Of a DNA stretch of 49,652 nt, positions 19,125 through 28,670 are shown piece by piece; the first letter of the stretch is position 1, and every line of letters begins with the position of its first letter. Origin of the DNA: Streptomyces sp. CBMA156 (lineage in GTDB: Bacteria > Actinomycetota > Actinomycetes > Streptomycetales > Streptomycetaceae); contig NZ_MSJQ01000344.1 in assembly GCF_014596515.1 (NCBI RefSeq), positions 1 through 49,652 of the forward strand, in the 5' to 3' direction. Position numbers and translations under genes: made by a program. The notes under the pieces are model-generated. The model was not told the DNA's origin. It saw nothing but the letters and a program-made list of their open reading frames with translations, and did no database searches.

Positions 19125-20765
19125 GTGCCACCACGGAAGAAGAAGGACGCCAAGCCCAAGCCGATGAAGGCGATCCTCTGGGAGTCCGCCGACCAGCTGC
19201 GAGGAACTCTGGACGCGGCCGAGTACAAGCACTTCGTGCTCGGGCTCGTCTTCCTCAAGTACGTCTCCGTGGCGATGGCCGAGAAGCGCGCGCAGTTGGA
19301 AGAGGGTCTCAGGGACGGCAGCATGCTCGCCTCGCTCGGCCTCGAGGGCACCGCCTCGGAGGAGTTGATCTCCCAGACGGTTGAGGACCGCAGGCAGTAC
19401 ACGGGCGCCGGGCTCTTCTACGTACCGCCGACCGCCCGCTGGGAAGTGGTGATGGAACGGGCCAGAGGAACCCTGGAGGGCCAGTCCCTCGGCGAGGTCA
19501 TCAATGACGCCATGGACTCCATCGAAAAGGTCAACCCGGCGCTCAAGGACACCCTCCCCCAGGAGTACAACAGCCCGCGAGTCAACGAGACGACGCTGGC
19601 CGGCCTGGTGAAGCTCCTCGACCGTCTCGAATTTCAGTCCCAGGTCGGCGAGGACGGTAAGCGAACCGGGGCCAGGGACCTGATGGGTGAGGTGTACGAG
19701 TACTTCCTCGCTCAGTTCGCGCTCGCCGAGGGACGCAAGGGCGGGGAGTTCTTTACACCCGAGTCCATCGTGCGGCTGCTCGTGGAGATGCTGGAACCGC
19801 AAGAGGGTGAGCGTGTCCTCGACCCTGCGTGTGGCTCGGGCGGCATGTTCGTCCAGGCCGAGAAGTTCATCGAGCTGCACGAGGGCAACCGCTTCAATGT
19901 CTCCGTGTACGGCCAGGAGCGCAACCTTACGACGTGGCGGCTGGCGAAGATGAACCTCGCCATCCATGGCATCGAAGCAAACCTTGGGGATGAGCCCGCC
20001 GACTCTTTCCACGAGGACCAGCACCCCGGGCTGAAAGCCGACGTGGTCCTCGCCAACCCGCCGTTCAACATCTCCAACTGGGGTGGTGAACGACTCAGTA
20101 TGGACCCCCGCTGGACCTACGGCCTACCGCCGGTAGGCAACGCGAACTTCGCATGGATCCAGCTCATGGTCAACAAGCTACGGCCGGGCGGACGGGCGGG
20201 AATCGTCCTGGCTAACGGCTCGATGAGCGGCAAATCGGGGGGCGAGGGCGACATCCGGCGACGGATGGTCGAGGACGACCTTGTGGCGTGCATGGTGGCA
20301 CTTCCGGGGCAGCTATTCCGGTCCACTCAGATTCCAGCATGCCTGTGGTTTCTCGCGGAGGGGAAAAGCAAGCGGCACGCGGATTGGGTCAAGGGGCGTG
20401 CCGGTGAAATTCTCTTCATCGATGCGAGCGGGCTTGGCACGATGGAAGAGCGCACGCTGCGAGAGCTCAAGGAGCCGGACATCGAGCGGGTCGCCTCAAC
20501 CTTCCGTTCATGGCGCGGGCTCGAAGGTGCGGGGACATATACAGATGTTCCTGGCTTCTGCCGGAGCGCGACTCTGGAGGAAGTACGGAGCAACGGCTTC
20601 GTCCTGACACCCGGGCGGTATGTGGGGGTCGCCGAGGCGGAGCAGGATCCGGACGCGGAATCGGCGGAGGCGAAGGTAGAGCGGCTTACGAAGGAACTGT
20701 TCATGCACTTCGAGGAAGCTGGTCGCCTAGAGGCAGCAGTGCGGGAGCAGGTGGGGAGGCTGTGA
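19125..20765 (+). CDS. hsdM: Type I restriction-modification methyltransferase subunit
   Basis: A 546-residue N6-adenine methyltransferase, starting at a GTG with a purine-rich stretch upstream. The N-terminal helical HsdM domain (residues 10-150) is followed by the catalytic domain: SAM motif DPACGSGGMFVQ near residue 233 and the catalytic NPPF near 309. With HsdS it methylates the host recognition site; with HsdR added, the complex cuts unmodified DNA. The stop overlaps the GTG of hsdS. Length and motifs are complete, so it should be active. Confidence 0.97.
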   Translation: MPPRKKKDAKPKPMKAILWESADQLRGTLDAAEYKHFVLGLVFLKYVSVAMAEKRAQLEEGLRDGSMLASLGLEGTASEELISQTVEDRRQYTGAGLFYVPPTARWEVVMERARGTLEGQSLGEVINDAMDSIEKVNPALKDTLPQEYNSPRVNETTLAGLVKLLDRLEFQSQVGEDGKRTGARDLMGEVYEYFLAQFALAEGRKGGEFFTPESIVRLLVEMLEPQEGERVLDPACGSGGMFVQAEKFIELHEGNRFNVSVYGQERNLTTWRLAKMNLAIHGIEANLGDEPADSFHEDQHPGLKADVVLANPPFNISNWGGERLSMDPRWTYGLPPVGNANFAWIQLMVNKLRPGGRAGIVLANGSMSGKSGGEGDIRRRMVEDDLVACMVALPGQLFRSTQIPACLWFLAEGKSKRHADWVKGRAGEILFIDASGLGTMEERTLRELKEPDIERVASTFRSWRGLEGAGTYTDVPGFCRSATLEEVRSNGFVLTPGRYVGVAEAEQDPDAESAEAKVERLTKELFMHFEEAGRLEAAVREQVGRL

Positions 20766-21982
20766 CGCAGAACCAGCGGCAGTGGACGCTAAAGGAACTG
20801 GCGCTGGCCGGCGAAATTGAATTTGGAGATGGATACCGCACCAAGCGCTCTGAACTAGGACCTTCGGGATTCCCAATCCTCCGAGTGGCAGAGGTGCTCG
20901 ACGGGAAGATCTCCCCCGTCTACTCCGAGTTCGTCCGGTCGGAGTTTCGAGCCTCTATGAAACAGAAAGTTGCGCGCCCCGGCGACATCGTGCTCACAAC
21001 CAAGGGCACAGTGGGTCGCGTAGCCGTGATCCCTAAAGAATCCGCCGAGTTCTCATACAGCCCGCAGGTTTGCTACTTCCGGATTACCGGCGAGAACGAG
21101 GTCATCTCTAAATACCTCTACTATTGGTTTCGCAGCGATGCGTTCCGCGTACAGGCCGCCCGCCTCAAGGGGCAGACGGATATGGCCGACTATCTGAATC
21201 TGGCAGATATCGGTTCACTCAAGGTCACACTTCCAGATCTTCAATCACAGCGAGCCATCACCGAAGTTCTGGGCGCGCTCGACAACAAGATCGCCGTCAA
21301 CGAGCAGATCGCCGAGACCGCGTTCGCACTTGCCAAGGCACACATGGGGGTCGTGGAATACGCTGAACCCCTGTGCATCAGCGACGTAGCCGACGTCTTT
21401 GACGGTCCGCACGCCACACCGAAGAAGACCACCGAAGGGCCGTGGTTTCTCAGTATCAGCAGCCTCAAGGGTGGTGTCCTTGATCTGGCCGAATCTGCAC
21501 ATCTCGCAGAGGAGGATTTTCCCCGCTGGACTCGGCGTGTTCAGCCAAGTAAGGGCGACGTACTATTCTCCTACGAGACACGGCTGGGTGAAGCTGCGCT
21601 CATGCCCCCCGACGTGCGGGCGAGCCTCGGTCGGCGTATGGGCCTGCTGCGCCCCAAACCCGGAGCCGTCAGGGGCGCGCTGCTCCTCCATGCCTATCTG
21701 AGCCCACACTTCCAAGAGGAAATCCGGCGGCGCACCGTGCACGGGGCTACGGTCGACCGGATTCCGCTCAAGGAAATGCCAACCTGGCCGATTACGCTTC
21801 CTTCCATAGGTGTTCGGGAGCAGCTTTCCGACGTCCTCGAAACGCTGCACGCGTCCATCGAGCAAGCGGCATTCGAGAACCGTACACTTGCCAATCTTCG
21901 CGACACCTTGATCCCCCAGCTCATCACCGGAAAGATTCGCGTCAAGGACGCCGTGCGCGTCGTGGAGGATGTTGCGTCATGA
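20762..21982 (+). CDS. hsdS: Type I restriction-modification specificity subunit
   Basis: A 406-residue protein starting at a GTG overlapping the hsdM stop. It shows the usual two target-recognition halves: the first from residue 5 to about 150, a central helical spacer with DNKIAVNEQIAE, the second from about 200 to 340 and a C-terminal helix containing LRDTLIPQLITGKIRV. It reads a two-part DNA site and directs both methylation and cutting. Codon use is less GC-biased than in the flanking chromosome, in keeping with transfer. The recognition sequence cannot be told from the protein by eye. Confidence 0.95.
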   Translation: MTQNQRQWTLKELALAGEIEFGDGYRTKRSELGPSGFPILRVAEVLDGKISPVYSEFVRSEFRASMKQKVARPGDIVLTTKGTVGRVAVIPKESAEFSYSPQVCYFRITGENEVISKYLYYWFRSDAFRVQAARLKGQTDMADYLNLADIGSLKVTLPDLQSQRAITEVLGALDNKIAVNEQIAETAFALAKAHMGVVEYAEPLCISDVADVFDGPHATPKKTTEGPWFLSISSLKGGVLDLAESAHLAEEDFPRWTRRVQPSKGDVLFSYETRLGEAALMPPDVRASLGRRMGLLRPKPGAVRGALLLHAYLSPHFQEEIRRRTVHGATVDRIPLKEMPTWPITLPSIGVREQLSDVLETLHASIEQAAFENRTLANLRDTLIPQLITGKIRVKDAVRVVEDVAS

Positions 21983-24900
21983 GCGAGGAGAGTGCCGCCA
22001 GGGCAGGGGAGTTCGCGGCGCGGGCCTTCGGCAATTCCTCGGAGGCTCAGTGGGAGGTACTCGCTCTCGATCAGCTCGCCGAGTTCGGCTGGCAGCACTT
22101 TCCCGGTAAGGAGCTGAATCCGAACAGCGGGCACCGCAAGGGCTGGAGTGACCTGGTCCTGTACCCTCGCCTGCGTACCGCCATCGCCACTCGTCACCCT
22201 CAACTCCCCTCTCACGCGGTGGAGGAGGCGATCACCGAGCTACTGCGGCAGACGCCAGGCGGCGATGTCCGTAAGAACTGGGACTTCTATAAGAAACTCA
22301 CCGGCGGCCTGAAAGTCAGCTATACGGACCCGCTCACCGACAAGAAGCGCAGTGTGACCGTCCGCCCCGTCGACTTCACCGACCCGCACGGCAACGATCT
22401 CGTGGCCTCCTCGCAGGTACGGATACGTGCGGCCAGCGAGCGCGCATTCGTCTTCGACATCATCCTGTACGTCAACGGACTCCCGCTCGCCGTCATCGAG
22501 TTGAAGAAGGCCAGCGGGCCAGATGACTCCCGCACGGCGTACGACCAGATCCAGAACTACCGGCGTGAGCTCAAGAGCGACGGGACCTTCCGGACGTTAT
22601 TTCTCGCCGTCGCCACAGACGGGGTGACCGCCCGCCTCGGCACCCCGTTCACACCGTGGGAGCACATGGCGCCCTGGCATGCCGAGGACGGGGTCCTACT
22701 TAAGAAGAAGGAAGAGCGTGAGGACGGGCGGGCCCTAGAGCGGATGATCGCCGGGGCACTCGAACCCACCCACTTCCTCGGCCAAATCGCCAGTTTCCTG
22801 TCCTACTCCGCCGAAGGCACCGGCGGCAGCGTGGACACAGTGAAGCTCGCCAAGGCTCACCAGTACATCGCTGTCAACACAGCCCTCGCCGCCACCGCGT
22901 CCGCCGCGGCCACGGACGGCAGAGCGGGTGTCGTCTGGCACACGCAGGGTGCCGGCAAGAGCGAAGAAATGCTCTTCTACACCGGCAAGCTGGCTGGTCT
23001 GCCCGGTCTGCCCCTTCCGACAGTCGTTCTCGTCACTGACCGAGTCGACCTCGACACCCAACTTTTTGACACGTTCAACGCCAGCCACAGCCTTCATAGA
23101 GCCATCGGCGGCCAGCCTGAGAAGGCCCATAACAGTGACCAGTTGAAGGAACTTCTCGTCCGAGGCGAGGGCAGCGGCGGTGTCATCTTCACCACGCTCC
23201 AAAAGTTCCGGATCAGCAAGGCGGAGAAGGCAACGGGTGCCCGGCATCCACTGCTGTCAGACCGCCGGGACATCATCGTCATTGTCGACGAGGCGCATCG
23301 CAGCCACTACGACTTCGAGGACGGCTTCGCCCGCCATCTGCGGGACGCGCTCCCTCACGCCACGTTCATCGCCTTCACCGGCACCCCGATCGACAACCGG
23401 AGGGGCAACACCCTCGCGGTCTTCGGGCCGACGATTCACACCTACGACCACACCCAGGCGGTTAGCGACGGGGCCACCGTCCGTGTCTTCTATGAGCCAA
23501 TCCTCCACAAGGTAAAACTCCCTGCCGACAAAGACCTGGATGAGATGGACGCCCAGGCCGAGGGGTTGGTCGAGGGACTGAGTCAGGCAGAACAAGCCCG
23601 TGCCCGTGCCCAGTTCGCCACGTTCGAGAGCGTGATCGGTGCGCCTGAGCGCATAGCGAAGCTCGCCGATACTCTCCTGTCCCACTGGGACAACCGCAGT
23701 AGGGAGATGATCAAGCTTACGGGCAGACCCGGCAAGGGGATGGTCGTCTGCTCCTCGCGCAGGATCGCGGCCCGGCTCTTCAATGCCCTCGCCGATCGCC
23801 GTCGCGACTGGGTCGGCGAGCCCGACAAGAAGACCGGGCTGCTGCCTGACGACACCGGGAAGATCCGGGTCGTTTACACCGGCAATGCGGGCAAGGACGA
23901 CGACGAGATTGCTCCCTACGTCCGTTCACCCGAGAAGCTCAAAAGCATCCAGGGCAGGGCCACTGACCCTGACGACGAACTCGAACTCGTCATCGTTCAG
24001 TCTCTGTGGTTGACCGGCTTCGACTCGCCCCCGCTGCACACCCTCTACCTCGACCGTCGGATGCGCGGCGCCGCCCTTATGCAGGCCGTCGCGCGCGTCA
24101 ATCGGACCTGGGGCGAGAAACCGTCTGGCCTGGTGGTGGATTTCCTGGGGGTCACTCGACATCTCACGGATGCCATCGCCGAGTACACCTCGGACATCGA
24201 CCAGGACAAGGAGACCATCGGCGCACACATCTCCGAGGCCGTTACGGCCGTACGGGAGAAGCATCAATCGATCACCGAGTTGCTCCGTGATTGCCCGTGG
24301 CGGGAGACGCTCGCCTCGGCTGGCTATCAGGAAGCCTTGTACGCCGTCCTGGAGTTCCTTCGGGAGGCCGAGCCCGCTCTGGAGCCCGGGAAACCCACCC
24401 GCCTCCAGCGCTTCATGCACTTCGGCAAGCTGCTGTCCCAAGCCTTCTCGCTCTGCCCCACTCACGAGGGCGTCATGGACCTCCTCGACGACATTCGATT
24501 CTTCGCGTCCGTGCGCGCCTCGCGCGAGAAGCTCGACGCGGACGAACGGGCCGACCAGGGTCTCGCCACCGCCGCCGACCAGCTCCGCTACATCGAGCAG
24601 CTCAACGCCGCAGCGGTTGTCGCGGACGGGGTGGTGGACATCTACAACGCGGCCGGTCTCACCAAGCCCGACCTCTCGCATCTGGACGAGGAGTTCGTCG
24701 CGCAGCTAAAGGAGAGCCGGCACCCCAACCTGGCCCTCGAAGCCCTGCGCCGCTCCCTGATGAAGGAGATCCGCGACTCTCACCCAGGCAACATCACCCG
24801 GCAGCACGCTTTCACCAAGCGCATGCAGGAGACGATGAACCGGTATCACAACGGACTGATCACCTCCGCCCAGACTATGGACATCCTCGTCGAGTTCGCC

Positions 24901-25221
24901 CGCGAGGTGTCCGCCGACCGGGTCCGGGCCGCCGAACTCGGCCTCACGGAAGACGAGCTCGCCTTCTACGACGCCGTAGCCGCCAACCCCTCCGCTCTGC
25001 AGATGGGCGACGACGTCCTCCGACAGATCGCCCGGCACCTGTACCGCTTGGTGTCGGAGGATGTCACCGTCGACTGGCGGATCAAGAGCCAGGCACGCGA
25101 CCGCATCCGCGCCAAGGTCCAGTTCCTGCTCAACTACTACGGCTATCCGCCGGACAAGGCGTCGGATGCGATCGACCGCGTGCTGAAGCAAACCGAGGTC
25201 AAGGCAGACGAGTGGGCCTGA
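21979..25221 (+). CDS. hsdR: Type I restriction endonuclease subunit
   Basis: A 1080-residue motor and nuclease subunit, starting at an ATG that overlaps the hsdS stop. The nuclease domain has the D-ExK pattern ending in VIELKK near residue 172. Helicase motif I is QGAGKS near residue 325 and the DEAH box is near 437. The C-terminal helical region joins it to the methyltransferase core. It translocates DNA using ATP and cuts it when the site is unmethylated. Codon 207 (22597-22599) is TTA, read in Streptomyces by the developmentally controlled bldA tRNA. hsdM, hsdS and hsdR form one coupled operon. Confidence 0.97.
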   Translation: MSEESAARAGEFAARAFGNSSEAQWEVLALDQLAEFGWQHFPGKELNPNSGHRKGWSDLVLYPRLRTAIATRHPQLPSHAVEEAITELLRQTPGGDVRKNWDFYKKLTGGLKVSYTDPLTDKKRSVTVRPVDFTDPHGNDLVASSQVRIRAASERAFVFDIILYVNGLPLAVIELKKASGPDDSRTAYDQIQNYRRELKSDGTFRTLFLAVATDGVTARLGTPFTPWEHMAPWHAEDGVLLKKKEEREDGRALERMIAGALEPTHFLGQIASFLSYSAEGTGGSVDTVKLAKAHQYIAVNTALAATASAAATDGRAGVVWHTQGAGKSEEMLFYTGKLAGLPGLPLPTVVLVTDRVDLDTQLFDTFNASHSLHRAIGGQPEKAHNSDQLKELLVRGEGSGGVIFTTLQKFRISKAEKATGARHPLLSDRRDIIVIVDEAHRSHYDFEDGFARHLRDALPHATFIAFTGTPIDNRRGNTLAVFGPTIHTYDHTQAVSDGATVRVFYEPILHKVKLPADKDLDEMDAQAEGLVEGLSQAEQARARAQFATFESVIGAPERIAKLADTLLSHWDNRSREMIKLTGRPGKGMVVCSSRRIAARLFNALADRRRDWVGEPDKKTGLLPDDTGKIRVVYTGNAGKDDDEIAPYVRSPEKLKSIQGRATDPDDELELVIVQSLWLTGFDSPPLHTLYLDRRMRGAALMQAVARVNRTWGEKPSGLVVDFLGVTRHLTDAIAEYTSDIDQDKETIGAHISEAVTAVREKHQSITELLRDCPWRETLASAGYQEALYAVLEFLREAEPALEPGKPTRLQRFMHFGKLLSQAFSLCPTHEGVMDLLDDIRFFASVRASREKLDADERADQGLATAADQLRYIEQLNAAAVVADGVVDIYNAAGLTKPDLSHLDEEFVAQLKESRHPNLALEALRRSLMKEIRDSHPGNITRQHAFTKRMQETMNRYHNGLITSAQTMDILVEFAREVSADRVRAAELGLTEDELAFYDAVAANPSALQMGDDVLRQIARHLYRLVSEDVTVDWRIKSQARDRIRAKVQFLLNYYGYPPDKASDAIDRVLKQTEVKADEWA

Positions 25222-25375
25222 ACCGTGGTCGGGCCCGAGCTGGTCGCCGTCCGGCCTCCCATACCGCGCGGGCTGTCTTCAACACCCACTCCAACAAGGG
25301 AGCACCGCGCCTCATTCATGTCAGCAGCTCATGAGAGGCTGAAGCAGCAGAGTATCAAGGCAGGGAGGAGGGCGA

Positions 25376-26749
25376 ATGTACGTAACTGGGATCGGACTCT
25401 CGAACGTCCGTGGTTTCACGGGAGCACGTGCCGTAGACGAGCTCCCGCTACCAGCCAATGACAGCGGCAGCTGGACAGTGATCGCTGGCCGCAACGGCTC
25501 GGGGAAGTCCACGCTCCTGCGTGCCCTCGCGCTCACACTTGCCGGCCCCCAAGTGGCTCGCACCCTGGTTCAAGACTTCAGCAGCTGGATCACCAACGGC
25601 AAGACCTCTGCCTGGGCACAGGTGTACGTAGAACCGGACTATTCTGTCGACAGGCTCACCGGGCGCGGCAGGGCACCTGATGGCCCTGTCGTCTTGGGAA
25701 TGGACTGGACCGCCCCAGAGGGGGGGATACCGAGTGCGCTCCCATTCGCCACGCCACAACAACCCCAACTGTCCCCCTATGACGGCGAGAAGTACGGCTG
25801 GCTAGGTGCGGCGCGTGGCCCTTGGGCCGATCACCCGCAAGGCTGGTTCTGCGCCGGTTATGGCCCATTCCGCCGATTGACCGGAGGGTCGGGAGAAGCC
25901 CAGAGGACGATGCTCGCACCGGGCCCGGCAGGTCGTATGGCTTCCCTTTTCTACGAGGACGCTTCCCTTTCCGAAGGAGTGAGCTGGCTCAAGGAGTTGC
26001 GGCTAAGGACGTTGGAGGGGCAAGAGCAAGCATCCGAACTGTTGGAGACGGTGCAGGCCCTGCTCTCTGACGGGCTGTTGCCAGATGGATACCGAGCGAT
26101 ACGGGTGAGCTCGGAGGGGTTGTGGGTCTCACCAGCCTCTAATCCGGAACAGGCATATCCGCTTCGGGAGATGAGCGACGGGTTCCGTACAGTCGCCTCG
26201 CTGGTCTTGGATATTGTGAGGCAATTGCAGAGCGCCTACGGGACCCTGGACGCGGGTACAGATGATGCGGGACGGCCCATAGTCCGGATGCCCGGGGTTG
26301 TGATCGTAGACGAGGTGGACGCCCACCTCCACGTCACGTGGCAGCGACGTATTGGAGACTGGTTGCGCATCCACTTCCCCCGGATTCAGTTCATCGTCAC
26401 CAGCCACAGCCCATACATCTGCCAAGCGGCGGACCCTGGCGGTTTGATTCGCCTACCGGGCCCGGAAGAGGAGCGGCCTCCGGAAGTCGTGGACGAGGCG
26501 CTGTACCACCGCATCGTGTACGGCAGTGGCGAAGACGCTGCACTCTCCGAACTCTTCGGCCTGGAGTCCCCGTACTCCAGCCGTGCTGTAGAGCAACGCC
26601 GAAAGCTCGTGCCGTTGGAGCGGAAGGTCTTCTCAGGCGAGGCCACTGAGCAGGAGGCCTGGGAGTATCGCCAGCTGGCTGCCGAGCTCAGCAGCTCCCG
26701 TTCGGCCCGTGTGCGCGAGGTGGCAGCCCGGCTGGGAAACGACGGGTGA
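25376..26749 (+). CDS. ptuA: Septu-like AAA ATPase (PtuA type)
   Basis: A 457-residue ATPase of the SMC/OLD-like AAA group. The ATG has a strong GGGAGGAGG site just upstream. Walker A is GRNGSGKST at about residues 38-46, and the Walker B region near 310 reads VIVDEVDAHLH, followed by FIVTSHSPYI. There is no long coiled coil or zinc hook, so it is not RloC-like. The stop overlaps the GTG of an HNH nuclease gene, the two-gene arrangement of Septu anti-phage systems, in which PtuA controls PtuB. The assignment rests on this pairing and on protein sizes; other ATPase/HNH pairs exist. Confidence 0.8.
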   Translation: MYVTGIGLSNVRGFTGARAVDELPLPANDSGSWTVIAGRNGSGKSTLLRALALTLAGPQVARTLVQDFSSWITNGKTSAWAQVYVEPDYSVDRLTGRGRAPDGPVVLGMDWTAPEGGIPSALPFATPQQPQLSPYDGEKYGWLGAARGPWADHPQGWFCAGYGPFRRLTGGSGEAQRTMLAPGPAGRMASLFYEDASLSEGVSWLKELRLRTLEGQEQASELLETVQALLSDGLLPDGYRAIRVSSEGLWVSPASNPEQAYPLREMSDGFRTVASLVLDIVRQLQSAYGTLDAGTDDAGRPIVRMPGVVIVDEVDAHLHVTWQRRIGDWLRIHFPRIQFIVTSHSPYICQAADPGGLIRLPGPEEERPPEVVDEALYHRIVYGSGEDAALSELFGLESPYSSRAVEQRRKLVPLERKVFSGEATEQEAWEYRQLAAELSSSRSARVREVAARLGNDG

Positions 26750-27531
26750 TCCCGGTCCAACGGCTGCCGGCCACCAAACGACTGGTCCGGCTATGCGATA
26801 GCCGGACAGAAAAGATTCGGGAACTGGGCGCCACCAGCAAAGTCGCCAGGGCCGAGTGGCGTCTTGCGGAGCCCGCCAAAAACGAGATACGGACCCTGCT
26901 GGAAAAGATGGCTCCGGGTGTGTTGCGGTGCATGTACTGCCTGGACAGCCTGGGCACCGATATCGACCACTTCGAACCGTTGTCTCGCGCCCCGCTGCTT
27001 ACCTTTTGCTGGCACAACCACCTGCTGGCCTGCTCTCGATGCAACAGCAACTATAAGCGCGAGGAATATCCCTGCGACGAAGAGACTGGGCAGTGTCTGC
27101 TGATTGATCCCAGCTCAGACGATCCAGCCGACCACCTCGAATTGCTCGTGGCAATTGGCGAGTACGAAGGTAAGACCCGCAAGGGCGAGGAGAGCATCAG
27201 AGTCTTCGGCCTTAACCGAGAAGACTTGGTACAAGGGCGCTTCGACGCGTACATCACATCCTGTGACGTACTCAACTCCTGGCACCGCAAGCTGCGCGGA
27301 GGCGACCTGACAGGGGCAGCGCTGTCCGCCGCCGCTCTACGCCGCGAGCCCTTCGGTGACGTACTACGCGCTCTGGAGAAGCTGGGCCGCCTGCCTTACG
27401 CGGCAACAGCGCTCGGCGATGAGCTCGCCGATTCCCTACAGGCGTGGCTCCGTGCGCCTACAGCGGCCAATCCGATCCATACAGTCCCGCGCCCTCATGC
27501 CAAATCCCACGATCCAAGCCCAGCGGTCTAA
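26746..27531 (+). CDS. ptuB: Septu-like HNH endonuclease (PtuB type)
   Basis: A 261-residue nuclease starting at a GTG that overlaps the ATPase stop. The HNH region spans roughly residues 63-105: CMYC, then DHFEP, then a W-N pattern and CSRCNSNYK, which supply zinc ligands and the catalytic histidine. It probably cuts nucleic acid once released or triggered by the partner ATPase during phage infection. Its 3' end overlaps by four bases the end of the convergent minus-strand gene at 27528. Confidence 0.8.
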   Translation: MIPVQRLPATKRLVRLCDSRTEKIRELGATSKVARAEWRLAEPAKNEIRTLLEKMAPGVLRCMYCLDSLGTDIDHFEPLSRAPLLTFCWHNHLLACSRCNSNYKREEYPCDEETGQCLLIDPSSDDPADHLELLVAIGEYEGKTRKGEESIRVFGLNREDLVQGRFDAYITSCDVLNSWHRKLRGGDLTGAALSAAALRREPFGDVLRALEKLGRLPYAATALGDELADSLQAWLRAPTAANPIHTVPRPHAKSHDPSPAV

Positions 27532-28661
27532 ACCCGTCTTTCGACCAGCGCTGTCCCGCGGGCAGCCATCACGTTGGCCAGCGCTTGCTTGCTCGTGATC
27601 CACTCCGTGTCACCGGCGGAGACCGAGTGCTGTACAGCCCTGAGAACGGCTTCGTCGGCCTCGGTGGGCTGGGCCAGTTGTGCCCGCATGTAGTGCTTGA
27701 AAAGCGCAGGCAGCTGGTCCGGCCGAGTTGTTGTCTTTGCCTTCAGGGAGAAGAGCGGAAGGAACCACTGCTCGAAGCCGTCCGTGATTGCCTGGGTGGC
27801 TCGGTACGCCTCGTACAGCGGCTGCAGGCTTGCCGCGTGGTCGTAGGGGAGGTGACCGTGCAGGGCGTACTGAAGCCGGGTGCCGTCGTGTTCGCGGAAG
27901 TGCTGGCCATGGGCGGCTATGTGGTTGGCCGCATTCTCGGTGATGGTCATGACGGCCGTGTCCGCTTCACGCCGCCGGGCTGCGGCGAGGACGGTGGCGT
28001 GGATGCCGACGCGCGGGTCGAGGACGAGGCCGTTGAGGCCGAGGGGCGAGAGGTCGATGCCGTGGTCGCGGGTTCGGGTGAGGATCAGCCGCTCGGCGAC
28101 ATTGCCGGCGGTGTGCTGGAGGTGCTTGGGCTGCTGGCGGTGGCTGGCGTGGACGTCCGAGCGGTCGAGGACGGGTCGGTCCTTCGCGAGTTCGGCGACG
28201 AGGTGGCAGCCCGTGCGGTCCTCGGTGTCGGTGCTGCCACAGACGTTGCAGCGGTGGCTGCCGGTGCCGGTCATGTGGCCGCAGGCCCGGCAGGTGGGGA
28301 CGGTCTCGCGACTGATGGTGAGGGTGCCGGCGCGGAGGTTGTTCTCGATCATCTCCAGCGCGAGGCCGGCGACCTCGGCGTCGGTGTCGGTCATGATGCC
28401 GCCCACCGGCAACTGTCCGGGCGGGTACTTGTCGGTTATCAGGTCGGCCTCGAAGCGCTGGCGGGGGATCTTCGGGCCGTCGGCCTCGCGGTGGCGGAGG
28501 TCTCCGGCGAGGGTGACGGTGTTCCACAGGTGGGGTGCGGGCGGTAAGCCAAGGATGGCGTTGAGGGCGGCGGCGAGGCGGATGCCGACGGCCTTGCCGG
28601 GGCGGGTGGCGAAGGTGAAGGGTCCATTCTGGACGGGCCCGTTGAGGAACAGGTGTCGCAC
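27528..28661 (-). CDS. Methionyl-tRNA-synthetase-like protein without HIGH/KMSKS
   Basis: A 377-residue protein starting at a GTG with the strong site AGGAGGAG three bases upstream. The N terminus (FLNGPVQNGP, residues 5-14) lines up with the MetRS HIGH region, but the HIGH positions read QNGP. Residues 124-141 form a CxxC-x10-CxxC zinc knuckle like that of the MetRS connective domain. No KMSKS-like loop is visible and the length is well below a full MetRS. It is the last gene of a four-gene minus-strand operon, nine bases behind the histidine phosphatase. A classical aminoacylation role seems unlikely; tRNA or nucleotide binding is possible. The MetRS relation is my reading of the pattern, not a search result. 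Confidence 0.55.
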   Translation of the reverse strand: MRHLFLNGPVQNGPFTFATRPGKAVGIRLAAALNAILGLPPAPHLWNTVTLAGDLRHREADGPKIPRQRFEADLITDKYPPGQLPVGGIMTDTDAEVAGLALEMIENNLRAGTLTISRETVPTCRACGHMTGTGSHRCNVCGSTDTEDRTGCHLVAELAKDRPVLDRSDVHASHRQQPKHLQHTAGNVAERLILTRTRDHGIDLSPLGLNGLVLDPRVGIHATVLAAARRREADTAVMTITENAANHIAAHGQHFREHDGTRLQYALHGHLPYDHAASLQPLYEAYRATQAITDGFEQWFLPLFSLKAKTTTRPDQLPALFKHYMRAQLAQPTEADEAVLRAVQHSVSAGDTEWITSKQALANVMAARGTALVERRV

Positions 28662-28670
28662 GGGCTCCTC

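Noticed and set aside
25376..26749. RloC or PrrC-type anticodon nuclease linked to hsd genes
   Set aside because: The ATPase has no zinc hook or nuclease domain of that type, and the partner is an HNH protein.
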